A stretch of DNA of 5,518 nucleotides. Origin: B8-G4 sp033720735. GTDB taxonomy: Bacteria > Bacteroidota > Bacteroidia > Chitinophagales > Saprospiraceae. Positions 1-5,518 of the stretch are shown one piece after another. The notes beneath the pieces were generated by a model that saw only the letters and a list, made by a program, of their open reading frames with translations, was not told where the DNA came from and searched no databases. The translations under genes were made by a program, and so were the position numbers. The stretch covers positions 1 to 5,518 of the forward strand of contig JAWWBX010000298.1 of assembly GCA_033720735.1 (NCBI GenBank), read 5' to 3'. How positions within the stretch are numbered: the first letter of the stretch is position 1; each line of letters begins with the position of its first letter.

Positions 1-2461
1 GGTCTTCCAGGATGTTGCCGTTCTCGTCATACAGCTGCTGCAGTACGTAGAACGAGCGCGGCGCAAACCCGACGCTGTGGATCTGGATGGTACTCCCTAC
101 CCCACCGGCAATGCCACCGGTCAGGATCCCCTCGTAGTCGGGATCATCGATCGCCGTGAGCTTGGTGATCTCATTGCGGTTGTAGGCCATATTGACCCCA
201 AACTCGACGGTCGTGCGGCCACTGGAAACGGGCGTCGTGAAGAGCGACAGCTCGATGCCCTCATTTTCCATGTTGCCCACATTGGTGGTCACGAAGTTGG
301 TCAGGTTGGTGCCCGCGGGAACCGGGATGCGGTTGAGCAGGTCCTTGGTTAGCCGCTTGTACACATCGACCGATCCGTAGAGGCGGTCGCGGATGATCGA
401 GAAATCCACGCCGATGTTGTAGGTCTCGGTCTCTTCCCACTGAATATTGGCATCGTATCCATTGGGCCTCAGGGTGGTGACAAACTCATTGCCGAACTGA
501 TAGCGTGCATTCTCATTGCTCAGCTGGTAGCGCGCGAGGTAGGCGTAGAAGTCACCGATGTCCTGTTGTCCGGTGATACCCCAGCCCAGGCGCAGCTTGA
601 CGTTGTCGAAGGTATTGCGGTCGTTGTCGATCAGTTTGACCGCCAGGGCCGCGGCTGGAAAGAGTCCCCACCGGTTGTCTGGTGCAAAGCGGGAGGTGCC
701 GTCCCTGCGCAGCGTGGCCGTCAGCAGGTATTTGTCCTGATAGCCCACATTGACGCGGCCGTACATCGACAGCAGGTAATACTCTGCCGGATCGGAGCCA
801 CTGGTGGTTTCGGCGGGGGTTCCCGCGGCGTCAGAATTCGTAAAGCTGTTGTCGACTTCGAAATGCTGCCAGGAGTAACCTCCCATCACGTCGAGGTCGA
901 TCTCGCCGAAGGTCTCCTTGTAGTTGAGATAGAACTCGAGCAGATCGTTGTTCCGCGTCTGGCTGTAAATATTATTGACCCCACCGCCATTGATCGCATC
1001 GAAGGCAAATGACGCGGTCGTCGGTACCACCACCGTACCCTCGCCTTCCGAATGGTCGGTAGCCAGGCTCAGGTTGGCGCGCAGTGCCGGCAGGAACGGC
1101 AGGCGGTAATCGACTCCGATATTGGCGATATAGCGCGTCACATCAGATTGATCGTCGCGCAGCATCAGCAGCGCCAGCGGATTGGTGGGGGCGATGAGCT
1201 GGGGGTTGCCGTTGGGCGCAGTCCAGGTAAAGAAACCGCCGTACTCACTGTCCGGATCGTAGGGAGAATGCGTGGGGTCAAAGCCAACTGCGTTGCCGAT
1301 CGCACCGCGGTCAGCAAACTGATTGTTGGTAAACATCCCTTTCAGATGCAGATTGACCTGCAGGGTATTGTCGAGGAATCCCGGGTTCAGATTGATCCCC
1401 GTTGTGATCCGTTTGAAGTTGTCGGTCATCAGGATGCCATCCTTGTCGGTATATCCCAGTGATACGCGGTAGGGAATGTTCTTGAAACCGCCCGAAACGT
1501 AGACATTGTGATCGTGGCCAAAAGCGGTCTCATAGATCTCGTCCTGCCAGTCGGTACTGGCCTCTCCCACCAGATCGTGTGCCGGGTGATCCGGTTCGTA
1601 TTGCTCGGCGATCTGCGCCCGGTAGTCGTCGGCTGACAGTACGTCGACCTTGCCGGAAGCGCGACCGAACGACACATTGGCGCTATAACCGACTTTGAGG
1701 CCATCGCCGACCTTGCCTTTCTTGGTGGTGATAAGGATCACGCCACCAGCCGCGCGGTTGCCGTAGATCGCAGATGCCGAGGCGTCCTTGAGTACCGTGA
1801 ACGTCTCGATATCATTCGGATTGAGGACATTGAGCGCGTTGCGCGATCCTGACACCGCACTGTTGTCGATCGGCACACCGTCGATCACGATGAGCGGATC
1901 GTTGGTCGCACTCAGCGAGGACTCACCGCGGATGCGGATGGCTGATCCCGATCCCGGGCTGCCATCGGTGGTGATCGTGACCCCGGGTACCTTGCCAGCC
2001 AGCAACTCCTGCGCCCCGGTGATGGCACCGCGGTTGAAGTCTTCAGACGACACCGATTGCAAGGAGCCGGTCGCATCCTCGCGCTCGATCGTCCCGTAGC
2101 CGATCACAATGATCTCTTCGAGCAGCTGTCCGCCTTGCAACCGGATCTCGTATACGCTTTGGTCTGTGAGTGTCAGCTCCATCGCCTGGTAACCCGTATA
2201 ACTGATCAGGATGCGGTTGAAGCCGTCCGGCACGTTGAGTGTGAAGCGACCATCAAGATCCGTGATGGTACCGACCAGCGTATCCTTAACGACAACATTG
2301 GCGCCGATCAGCGGTTCATCGTTGGCTGCATCCACCACTGTTCCTTCAATCGCACGCTGGCCAAACAGCCCGGTGGTCAGGCAAACGCCGATCAGCAGCA
2401 CACACGTCTGCCGCAGTAAGTATTCGGAGTGTGCGCGTCGGGGGAAAATATTTGGAATCAT
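1..2461 (-). CDS. SusC/RagA-family TonB-linked outer-membrane transporter (C-terminus beyond window)
   Basis: Outer-membrane active importer that, with a SusD-type lipoprotein lid, takes up oligosaccharides or other large nutrients using TonB/ExbBD energy. The frame is open from the ATG at 2461 to the left edge, giving 820 residues; family members are usually about 1000 residues, so the last barrel strands are missing. Residues 1-35 look like a signal peptide (hydrophobic core about 20-33, cleavage near FGQ). Residues 36-110 are a carboxypeptidase-regulatory-like domain (IEGTVVDAANDEPLIGANV). A TonB-box-like EEIIVIGYGT lies at 115-124. The plug follows, with the SusC hallmarks IRIRGESSL, DPLIVIDGVPI and VLKDASASAIYGNRAAGG up to about residue 250. 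The barrel shows RRDGTSRFAP (~585), WGITGQQ (~626), WEETETYNIG (~675) and GNMENEGIEL (729-738). No STN signalling domain precedes the regulatory-like domain, so it should not act as a sigma/anti-sigma transducer. An in-frame TAA upstream with no other ATG fixes the start. The substrate cannot be read from sequence, but the divergent neighbour suggests a glycan. Confidence 0.97.
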   Translation of the reverse strand, partial: MIPNIFPRRAHSEYLLRQTCVLLIGVCLTTGLFGQRAIEGTVVDAANDEPLIGANVVVKDTLVGTITDLDGRFTLNVPDGFNRILISYTGYQAMELTLTDQSVYEIRLQGGQLLEEIIVIGYGTIEREDATGSLQSVSSEDFNRGAITGAQELLAGKVPGVTITTDGSPGSGSAIRIRGESSLSATNDPLIVIDGVPIDNSAVSGSRNALNVLNPNDIETFTVLKDASASAIYGNRAAGGVILITTKKGKVGDGLKVGYSANVSFGRASGKVDVLSADDYRAQIAEQYEPDHPAHDLVGEASTDWQDEIYETAFGHDHNVYVSGGFKNIPYRVSLGYTDKDGILMTDNFKRITTGINLNPGFLDNTLQVNLHLKGMFTNNQFADRGAIGNAVGFDPTHSPYDPDSEYGGFFTWTAPNGNPQLIAPTNPLALLMLRDDQSDVTRYIANIGVDYRLPFLPALRANLSLATDHSEGEGTVVVPTTASFAFDAINGGGVNNIYSQTRNNDLLEFYLNYKETFGEIDLDVMGGYSWQHFEVDNSFTNSDAAGTPAETTSGSDPAEYYLLSMYGRVNVGYQDKYLLTATLRRDGTSRFAPDNRWGLFPAAALAVKLIDNDRNTFDNVKLRLGWGITGQQDIGDFYAYLARYQLSNENARYQFGNEFVTTLRPNGYDANIQWEETETYNIGVDFSIIRDRLYGSVDVYKRLTKDLLNRIPVPAGTNLTNFVTTNVGNMENEGIELSLFTTPVSSGRTTVEFGVNMAYNRNEITKLTAIDDPDYEGILTGGIAGGVGSTIQIHSVGFAPRSFYVLQQLYDENGNILED

Positions 2462-2473
2462 ACTACTTGTCTT

Positions 2474-2505
2474 TTCGACACTAAAGTTAAGATTTAGTAA
2501 CTTTC
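2474..2505 (+). promoter_or_regulatory. Candidate promoter of the SusE/F-like gene
   Basis: TAACTTTC at 2498-2505 matches TAnnTTTG except for the last base. A TTC at 2474-2476 sits 21 bases upstream, in the place expected for the -33 TTG. Initiation would fall near 2512, giving a leader of about 45 bases. The AAGG just before the ATG (2553-2556) directly abuts the start codon, too close to work as a ribosome-binding site. The two opposed promoters would overlap almost completely. Confidence 0.35.
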
Positions 2506-2512
2506 CTATGAA
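2482..2512 (-). promoter_or_regulatory. Candidate promoter of the SusC-like gene
   Basis: Read on the minus strand, TAACTTTA at 2489-2482 differs from the Bacteroidota -7 consensus TAnnTTTG only at the last base. A TTC (2512-2510, one mismatch to the -33 TTG) stands 20 bases upstream, which is the usual spacing. Initiation would fall near 2475 and leave a leader of only about 15 bases before the ATG at 2461. This is a consensus match by eye, and AT-rich DNA gives such matches readily. Confidence 0.35.
2483..2504. repeat. Perfect 7-bp inverted repeat in the divergent intergenic region
   Basis: AAAGTTA (2483-2489) and TAACTTT (2498-2504) are exact reverse complements separated by 8 bases. Each arm forms most of the candidate -7 box of the gene it faces. 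The repeat could be a dimeric regulator's operator or simply the by-product of two similar promoters placed back to back. A short hairpin is possible, but there is no T-tract to suggest a terminator. Confidence 0.6.
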
Positions 2513-2556
2513 TTACTCTGACCGTTAAAATTCAGTCACTCAAAAATCAACGAAGG

Positions 2557-4341
2557 ATGAACAGAGGGTTACTTATTTCAGCATGCTTGATGCTTCTGGT
2601 CGGGACGGCCGGCGCGCAGATCACCTCGGTGGGCCTGATCGGTACTGCCACTCCCGGGGGCTGGGACTTTGATACCGACATGGTGCAGGACACCGCCAAT
2701 GCCGACATGTGGACACTGGCCATCACGCTGACAGACGGCGTGGTCAAGTTCCGTGCAGATGACGACTGGGCAATCAACTGGGGCAATGACGAAGGGGACT
2801 TCCCTTACGGAACGGGAGCGCAGGATGCTGCCGATATTCCAGTAAAGGCCGGTGATTACAACATCCAGTTCAATTCCGCAACTGGCGTATACTATTTCGA
2901 CTTCGGCTCGGCGATCGGGATCATCGGGTCAGCAACGCCATTCGGCTGGGACAGTGATACCGACATGTGTCCAGATACAGGCGACGTGTACACGATCACG
3001 CTCGACCTCAACCAAGGCGAGGTCAAGTTCCGCATGGACAATGACTGGGCCGTCAACTGGGGTGCGGAAGGATTCCCGACCGACACCGGCGTTCAGAACG
3101 GACCAAATATTCCCATCGAGGTCCCGGGCAACTACTCGGTGACGTTCGATACGGCATCCGGCGTCTACAACTTCACGCAAAACCTCGACTTCACCACGGT
3201 GGGGATCATCGGTGATGCGACGCCGGCAGGCTGGGACAGTGCGACAGCCATGAATCCCGGATCGGGGGTCGGAGACTGGACGATCACCGCCGATCTGACC
3301 GCGGGAGGATTGCAGTTTTCAGGTGACAACGGTGTGGTCGTCTGGGGAGGATCTGATTTCCCGAGTGGCACGGCCGTCGAGAACGGTGACACCATTCCGG
3401 TACCGGAAGGCACCTGGATCGTTGACTTCAACCACAAGACAGGAGAGTATTCCTTCACGATCGTGGAGATCTTTGCTTCCGTCGGAATCATTGGCGACGC
3501 CACACCAGGTGGCTGGGACACAGACACCGACATGGAGCGCAGCCCTACCGATTCATCCGAATGGACACTCCGCATCGAATTGACAGATGGTGAGGCAAAA
3601 TTCCGCGCCAATGATGACTGGGCCGTCAACTGGGGAGCCGGTGATTTCCCGACGGGTGTGGCTGTCCGCGATGGCGCCAATATTCCCATCACCGCCGGGG
3701 AGTATGTGGTCTCTTTCAACTCCATCTTTGGCAACTACAACTTCCGCGAACTCATCGTCTTCGACACCATGGGACTGATCGGCACCGGCACGCCATTTGG
3801 CGACTGGGACAACGACGTGATCATGACCCGCGACCCTAGCGATGAGAACAGCTGGTTTATCGAGGAGATCACCCTGAGCGATGCCGGCGCAGATGGCGGT
3901 GTCAAATTCAGGGCGGATCGCGACTGGACCGTCAACTGGGGCGCTGATTCCTGGCCAAACGGGATCGGTACACAGGATGGGCCGAATATCCCGAGCGTGG
4001 CAGGAACGTATGGCATTACGTTCAATGATGCGACCGGTGAGTATGCCTTTGGTGATCCCATTACCTCATCCAACCGCGAATTGCTGCGGCCAAGCAGCAT
4101 CAAGGCCTACCCCAATCCGACGGCAGATCTGCTCAATGTGGACGTAAGTGCCGTGGAAATGACCGGGGATGTGCAAATGCGGGTCTATGACATGAACGGC
4201 AAACTGCTGGTGAGCCAGACCCAGGCCGCGCAGGATCTGATGCAGCTGGATGTTGCAGCTCTTCCGAACGGGATCTACTCACTGCAAATCACCAGCGAAG
4301 GATATATCATTGGAAAACGCTTTGTGGTGGCCAGGAAGTAG
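2557..4341 (+). CDS. Secreted SusE/SusF-like multi-module glycan-binding protein with T9SS sorting domain
   Basis: Predicted extracellular, probably surface-attached carbohydrate-binding protein of 594 residues. Residues 1-21 are a signal peptide (MNR, hydrophobic 5-16, cleavage around AGA-Q). Five tandem modules follow at about 25-116, 119-206, 215-301, 309-396 and 405-498. Each opens with (V/M)G(L/I)IG.(A/G)TP..WD, ends with a Y.(I/V).FN..TG.Y.F strand, and in all but the third has a central KFR.(D/N).DW(A/T)(I/V)NWG motif. These motifs resemble the C-terminal starch-binding domains of SusE and SusF, where aromatic and basic residues hold the sugar. Residues 515-594 form a T9SS type A domain (AYPNPTADLLNV, VYDMNGKLL, LPNGIYSLQI, ending KRFVVARK). 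The N-terminal domain of SusE/SusF and their lipid anchor are absent, and no enzyme domain is visible. It is divergent from the SusC-like gene, implying a shared glycan-uptake role. Family assignment is from motif memory; ligand specificity is unknown. Confidence 0.88.
   Translation: MNRGLLISACLMLLVGTAGAQITSVGLIGTATPGGWDFDTDMVQDTANADMWTLAITLTDGVVKFRADDDWAINWGNDEGDFPYGTGAQDAADIPVKAGDYNIQFNSATGVYYFDFGSAIGIIGSATPFGWDSDTDMCPDTGDVYTITLDLNQGEVKFRMDNDWAVNWGAEGFPTDTGVQNGPNIPIEVPGNYSVTFDTASGVYNFTQNLDFTTVGIIGDATPAGWDSATAMNPGSGVGDWTITADLTAGGLQFSGDNGVVVWGGSDFPSGTAVENGDTIPVPEGTWIVDFNHKTGEYSFTIVEIFASVGIIGDATPGGWDTDTDMERSPTDSSEWTLRIELTDGEAKFRANDDWAVNWGAGDFPTGVAVRDGANIPITAGEYVVSFNSIFGNYNFRELIVFDTMGLIGTGTPFGDWDNDVIMTRDPSDENSWFIEEITLSDAGADGGVKFRADRDWTVNWGADSWPNGIGTQDGPNIPSVAGTYGITFNDATGEYAFGDPITSSNRELLRPSSIKAYPNPTADLLNVDVSAVEMTGDVQMRVYDMNGKLLVSQTQAAQDLMQLDVAALPNGIYSLQITSEGYIIGKRFVVARK
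2629..4050 (+). repeat. Five tandem ~90-codon SusE/F-like modules
   Basis: Module positions are about 2629-2904, 2911-3174, 3199-3459, 3481-3744 and 3769-4050, joined by linkers of only 2 to 8 codons. Modules 1, 2, 4 and 5 keep the acidic loop after GWD (DTDM in 1, 2 and 4; altered in 5), the KFR motif, and two tryptophans in DW(A/T)xNWG. Module 3 is divergent in all of these. Modules 2 and 4 share an uninterrupted 22-base identity (3041-3062 and 3614-3635), which suggests fairly recent duplication or gene conversion. Module 5 carries a small insertion before its KFR motif and has WPNG where the others have FP. Confidence 0.88.
4099..4341 (+). other. Type IX secretion system type A C-terminal sorting domain
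   Basis: Residues 515-594 of the SusE/F-like protein. The domain shows the family's three typical blocks: YPNP followed by a hydrophobic strand, a VYDMNGK hairpin, and LPNGIYSLQI before a basic C-terminus. In this family the domain directs export through the outer-membrane T9SS translocon after Sec passage. It is then usually removed, and the cargo is either attached to surface lipopolysaccharide or released. Confidence 0.92.
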
Positions 4342-4365
4342 GTCAAACACCGATACAAGACACAG

Positions 4366-4399
4366 AAAACAGGCGATCCGACGGGTTGCCTGTTTTTTT
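4366..4399 (+). terminator. Rho-independent-type terminator between convergent genes
   Basis: AAAACAGGC (4366-4374) pairs with GCCTGTTTT (4388-4396). The inner bases 4375-4379 can extend the stem against 4383-4387 with two G-U pairs, leaving a 3-base loop. A run of seven T (4393-4399) follows on the plus strand. The hairpin starts 24 bases after the stop of the SusE/F-like gene. On the minus strand the same stem lies just after the polyphosphate kinase stop and is followed by four T, so it may also end that transcript, more weakly. Confidence 0.85.
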
Positions 4400-5231
4400 A
4401 TGCCCCTGCGTAGCGGGCGATGATGTCAGGATCGATCTCGAATGTCTCGGCATCGGCACGGTATGGCACGGTATTAAGGACGTAGCGGATGCTCTGCAGG
4501 CGGGCAATTTTCTTGTTGTTGGCTTGCACGATGATCCATGGGCTTTGATCGGAGTCGGTGTTTTTGAACATGCGCTCCTTGTAGCGTGAGTAATCTTCCC
4601 ACAACTCCTGCGCCCGGTGATCCAGCGAGCTGAGTTTCCATTGCTTGAGAGGATTAACCTTGCGGCTGGCAAAGCGCTTGCGCTGTTCGGATTTGGAGAT
4701 CGAGAACCAGAATTTGATCAGGATGATCCCTGAATCCAGCAGCATCTGTTCAAATTCCGGCACCTGGCGCATGAAGCGCTTGTACTCCTCCCGCGTACAG
4801 AACCCATTGACGGGCTCCACCACCGCCCGGTTGTACCAGCTGCGGTCGAAAAATACGATCTCACCGGGGTTGGGGAGATGATTGACATAGCGCTGGAAGT
4901 ACCACTGCCCTTTTTCCTTTTCCGTCGGTTTGGGAAGTGCCACGACCCGCATGGCCCGCGGATTGAGATGCTCGGTAAAGCGCCGGATGGTGCCGCCCTT
5001 GCCGGCCGCATCCCTGCCCTCAAAGATGATCGCCACCCGCTGCGCATTGAACTGCACCCACCGGTGCATGACCCCCAGCGCGACCTGCAGGCGCTCCAGT
5101 TCGAGTTCGTACTCGAGCCGTTTGTCGATCCGGTCACTACTGGCAGACCCATTGGATTTAAAAAGCCGGATCAACTCACGTTGTGACTTCAGTTTTGCCA
5201 GGTCCTCAAGGCTGATGTGCTGCTTGTCCAT
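4398..5231 (-). CDS. ppk2: Polyphosphate kinase 2, class I-type, single domain
   Basis: Cytoplasmic PPK2-family kinase that moves the terminal phosphate between inorganic polyphosphate and nucleotides; class I enzymes mainly make ATP or GTP from the diphosphates. The complete protein has 277 residues, normal for a one-domain PPK2. The Walker A loop is GRDAAGKGG (72-80, lysine 78); an R and a GG at these places fit class I rather than the GMDAAGKDG type of class III. Walker B is IVFFDRSWYNR (125-135, aspartate 129), followed by AVVEPVNGF. The basic lid region is around RKRFASRKVNPLKQWK (184-199), followed by WEDYSRYKERMF (211-222). All expected catalytic motifs are intact. Residues 1-60 are charged and helical-looking, with no signal peptide. 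No Shine-Dalgarno is seen before the ATG at 5231. The stop lies inside the T-tract of the convergent terminator. A link to the neighbouring glycan genes is not supported. Confidence 0.96.
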   Translation of the reverse strand: MDKQHISLEDLAKLKSQRELIRLFKSNGSASSDRIDKRLEYELELERLQVALGVMHRWVQFNAQRVAIIFEGRDAAGKGGTIRRFTEHLNPRAMRVVALPKPTEKEKGQWYFQRYVNHLPNPGEIVFFDRSWYNRAVVEPVNGFCTREEYKRFMRQVPEFEQMLLDSGIILIKFWFSISKSEQRKRFASRKVNPLKQWKLSSLDHRAQELWEDYSRYKERMFKNTDSDQSPWIIVQANNKKIARLQSIRYVLNTVPYRADAETFEIDPDIIARYAGA

Positions 5232-5287
5232 CGGTATTGATTGCGAAGTGGTGGCTCAGAGTCTGCTTGAATAGCTCTCCGATTGCG

Positions 5288-5295
5288 CAAAGGTA
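5288..5295 (-). promoter_or_regulatory. Candidate -7 promoter element of ppk2
   Basis: On the minus strand, TACCTTTG at 5295-5288 is an exact match to the Bacteroidota -7 consensus TAnnTTTG. It lies 56 bases upstream of the ppk2 ATG, so transcription would start near 5281 with a leader of about 50 bases. No clear -33 TTG is present at the usual distance; a TCG with a 21-base spacer is the nearest. Confidence 0.5.
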
Positions 5296-5378
5296 ATAAC
5301 GCCCTCGTGACCAGGCCGACACGTGGGAGGGGCTCTCTGGCAATTTTGTATCTTGAAGCAAACGCGCTTTCTCGCCAC

Positions 5379-5518
5379 TTGAAACCTGTCGAACACCTGA
5401 GATGCGGGGAGCTGCGCGCACTCCTCTCCCTGCTGTGGCTGTTGGTCGCGGCCTTCTGGCATGCCAGGCCCGCCCAGTATGTCGATGCCCCGATCGACTC
5501 GCTCATCCAGCGCTATGA
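5379..5518 (+). CDS. Possible exported protein, N-terminal fragment (start uncertain)
   Basis: A plus-strand frame stays open from 5271 to the right edge and reads like an N-terminal signal sequence: a basic stretch, the hydrophobic core ALLSLLWLLVAAFW, then HARPAQ as a plausible cleavage region, followed by YVDAPIDSLIQRY. There is no ATG in this frame. A TTG at 5379 gives the start MKPVEHLRCGEL; CTG at 5397 and TTG at 5346 are alternatives, the last with a GGGAGGGG 13 bases upstream. CAATTTTG (5341-5348) is one mismatch from a -7 box. The fragment is divergent from ppk2. The family cannot be named from about 46 residues. The lack of an ATG and the short length make this a weak call. Confidence 0.4.
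   Translation, partial: MKPVEHLRCGELRALLSLLWLLVAAFWHARPAQYVDAPIDSLIQRY

Noticed and set aside
77..1462. Plus-strand open frames at 77-352, 566-1012 and 1052-1462
   Set aside because: They lie opposite the SusC-like gene, whose translation shows family motifs throughout; their products show no recognisable motif.
2557..2619. Lipobox-like ISAC (residues 7-10) in the signal peptide of the SusE/F-like protein
   Set aside because: Only six residues separate the charged start from the cysteine and the hydrophobic stretch continues beyond it. Cleavage after AGA at residue 20, together with a T9SS domain, fits better than a lipoprotein.
3165..3734. Minus-strand open frame of 189 codons
   Set aside because: It is antisense to modules 3 and 4 of the secreted protein. 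Its low-complexity, Ser/Pro-rich product reflects the repeated coding sequence on the other strand.
2629..4050. Tandem repeats as a possible CRISPR or satellite array
   Set aside because: The period is about 270-290 bases, it is in frame throughout, and conservation is at protein level; these are duplicated protein domains.
5189..5506. Minus-strand open frame of 105 codons running into the ppk2 start
   Set aside because: It overlaps the ppk2 N-terminus in another frame and covers the ppk2 -7 element, and its product has no recognisable features.
5402..5518. ATG-started 38-codon plus-strand frame
   Set aside because: Its product is Arg/Pro/Ala-rich without any signal or domain, while the overlapping frame encodes a clear hydrophobic export-type segment.
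1..5518. tRNA, rRNA, insertion sequences, attachment sites or riboswitches
   Set aside because: No such structures were recognised by eye, and nearly all of the window is accounted for by coding sequence.

Overview
The window looks like chromosomal DNA from a fairly GC-rich member of the Bacteroidota. Three things support this: a SusC/RagA-type TonB-dependent outer-membrane transporter, a secreted protein ending in a type IX secretion (T9SS) type A sorting domain, and starts that lack usable Shine-Dalgarno sequences but have TAnnTTTG-like -7 elements upstream. Both T9SS and SusC are essentially confined to this phylum. The high GC content might point to a Saprospiraceae/Lewinella-like lineage, but that is only a guess.

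Layout, left to right. Positions 2461 down to 1 (minus strand) hold the first ~820 residues of a SusC-family transporter, whose C-terminal barrel runs off the left edge. Positions 2462-2556 form a short AT-rich divergent promoter region containing a perfect 7-bp inverted repeat, each arm of which supplies a -7-like box for one of the two flanking genes. Positions 2557-4341 (plus) encode a 594-residue secreted protein made of a signal peptide, five tandem ~90-residue SusE/SusF-like carbohydrate-binding modules and a T9SS sorting domain, with no recognisable catalytic domain. Positions 4366-4399 form a strong hairpin terminator between convergent genes. Positions 5231 down to 4398 (minus) encode a complete class I-type polyphosphate kinase 2. 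Its upstream region has a clean -7 element. At the right edge, a plus-strand frame with a signal-peptide-like start (from about 5379) runs out of the window.

The SusC-like transporter and the SusE/F-like protein are probably two parts of one glycan-uptake locus: a surface or released glycan binder, and the transporter that imports the captured oligosaccharides using TonB energy. The SusD partner and any glycoside hydrolases would be expected beyond the left edge, downstream of the transporter. The polyphosphate kinase is separated from this pair by the terminator and looks like an independent housekeeping or energy-storage gene. The most interesting element is the SusE/F-like protein. It replaces the usual lipoprotein anchor with a T9SS signal, is built almost only from repeated binding modules, and has one module (the third) that has lost the conserved binding-type residues.
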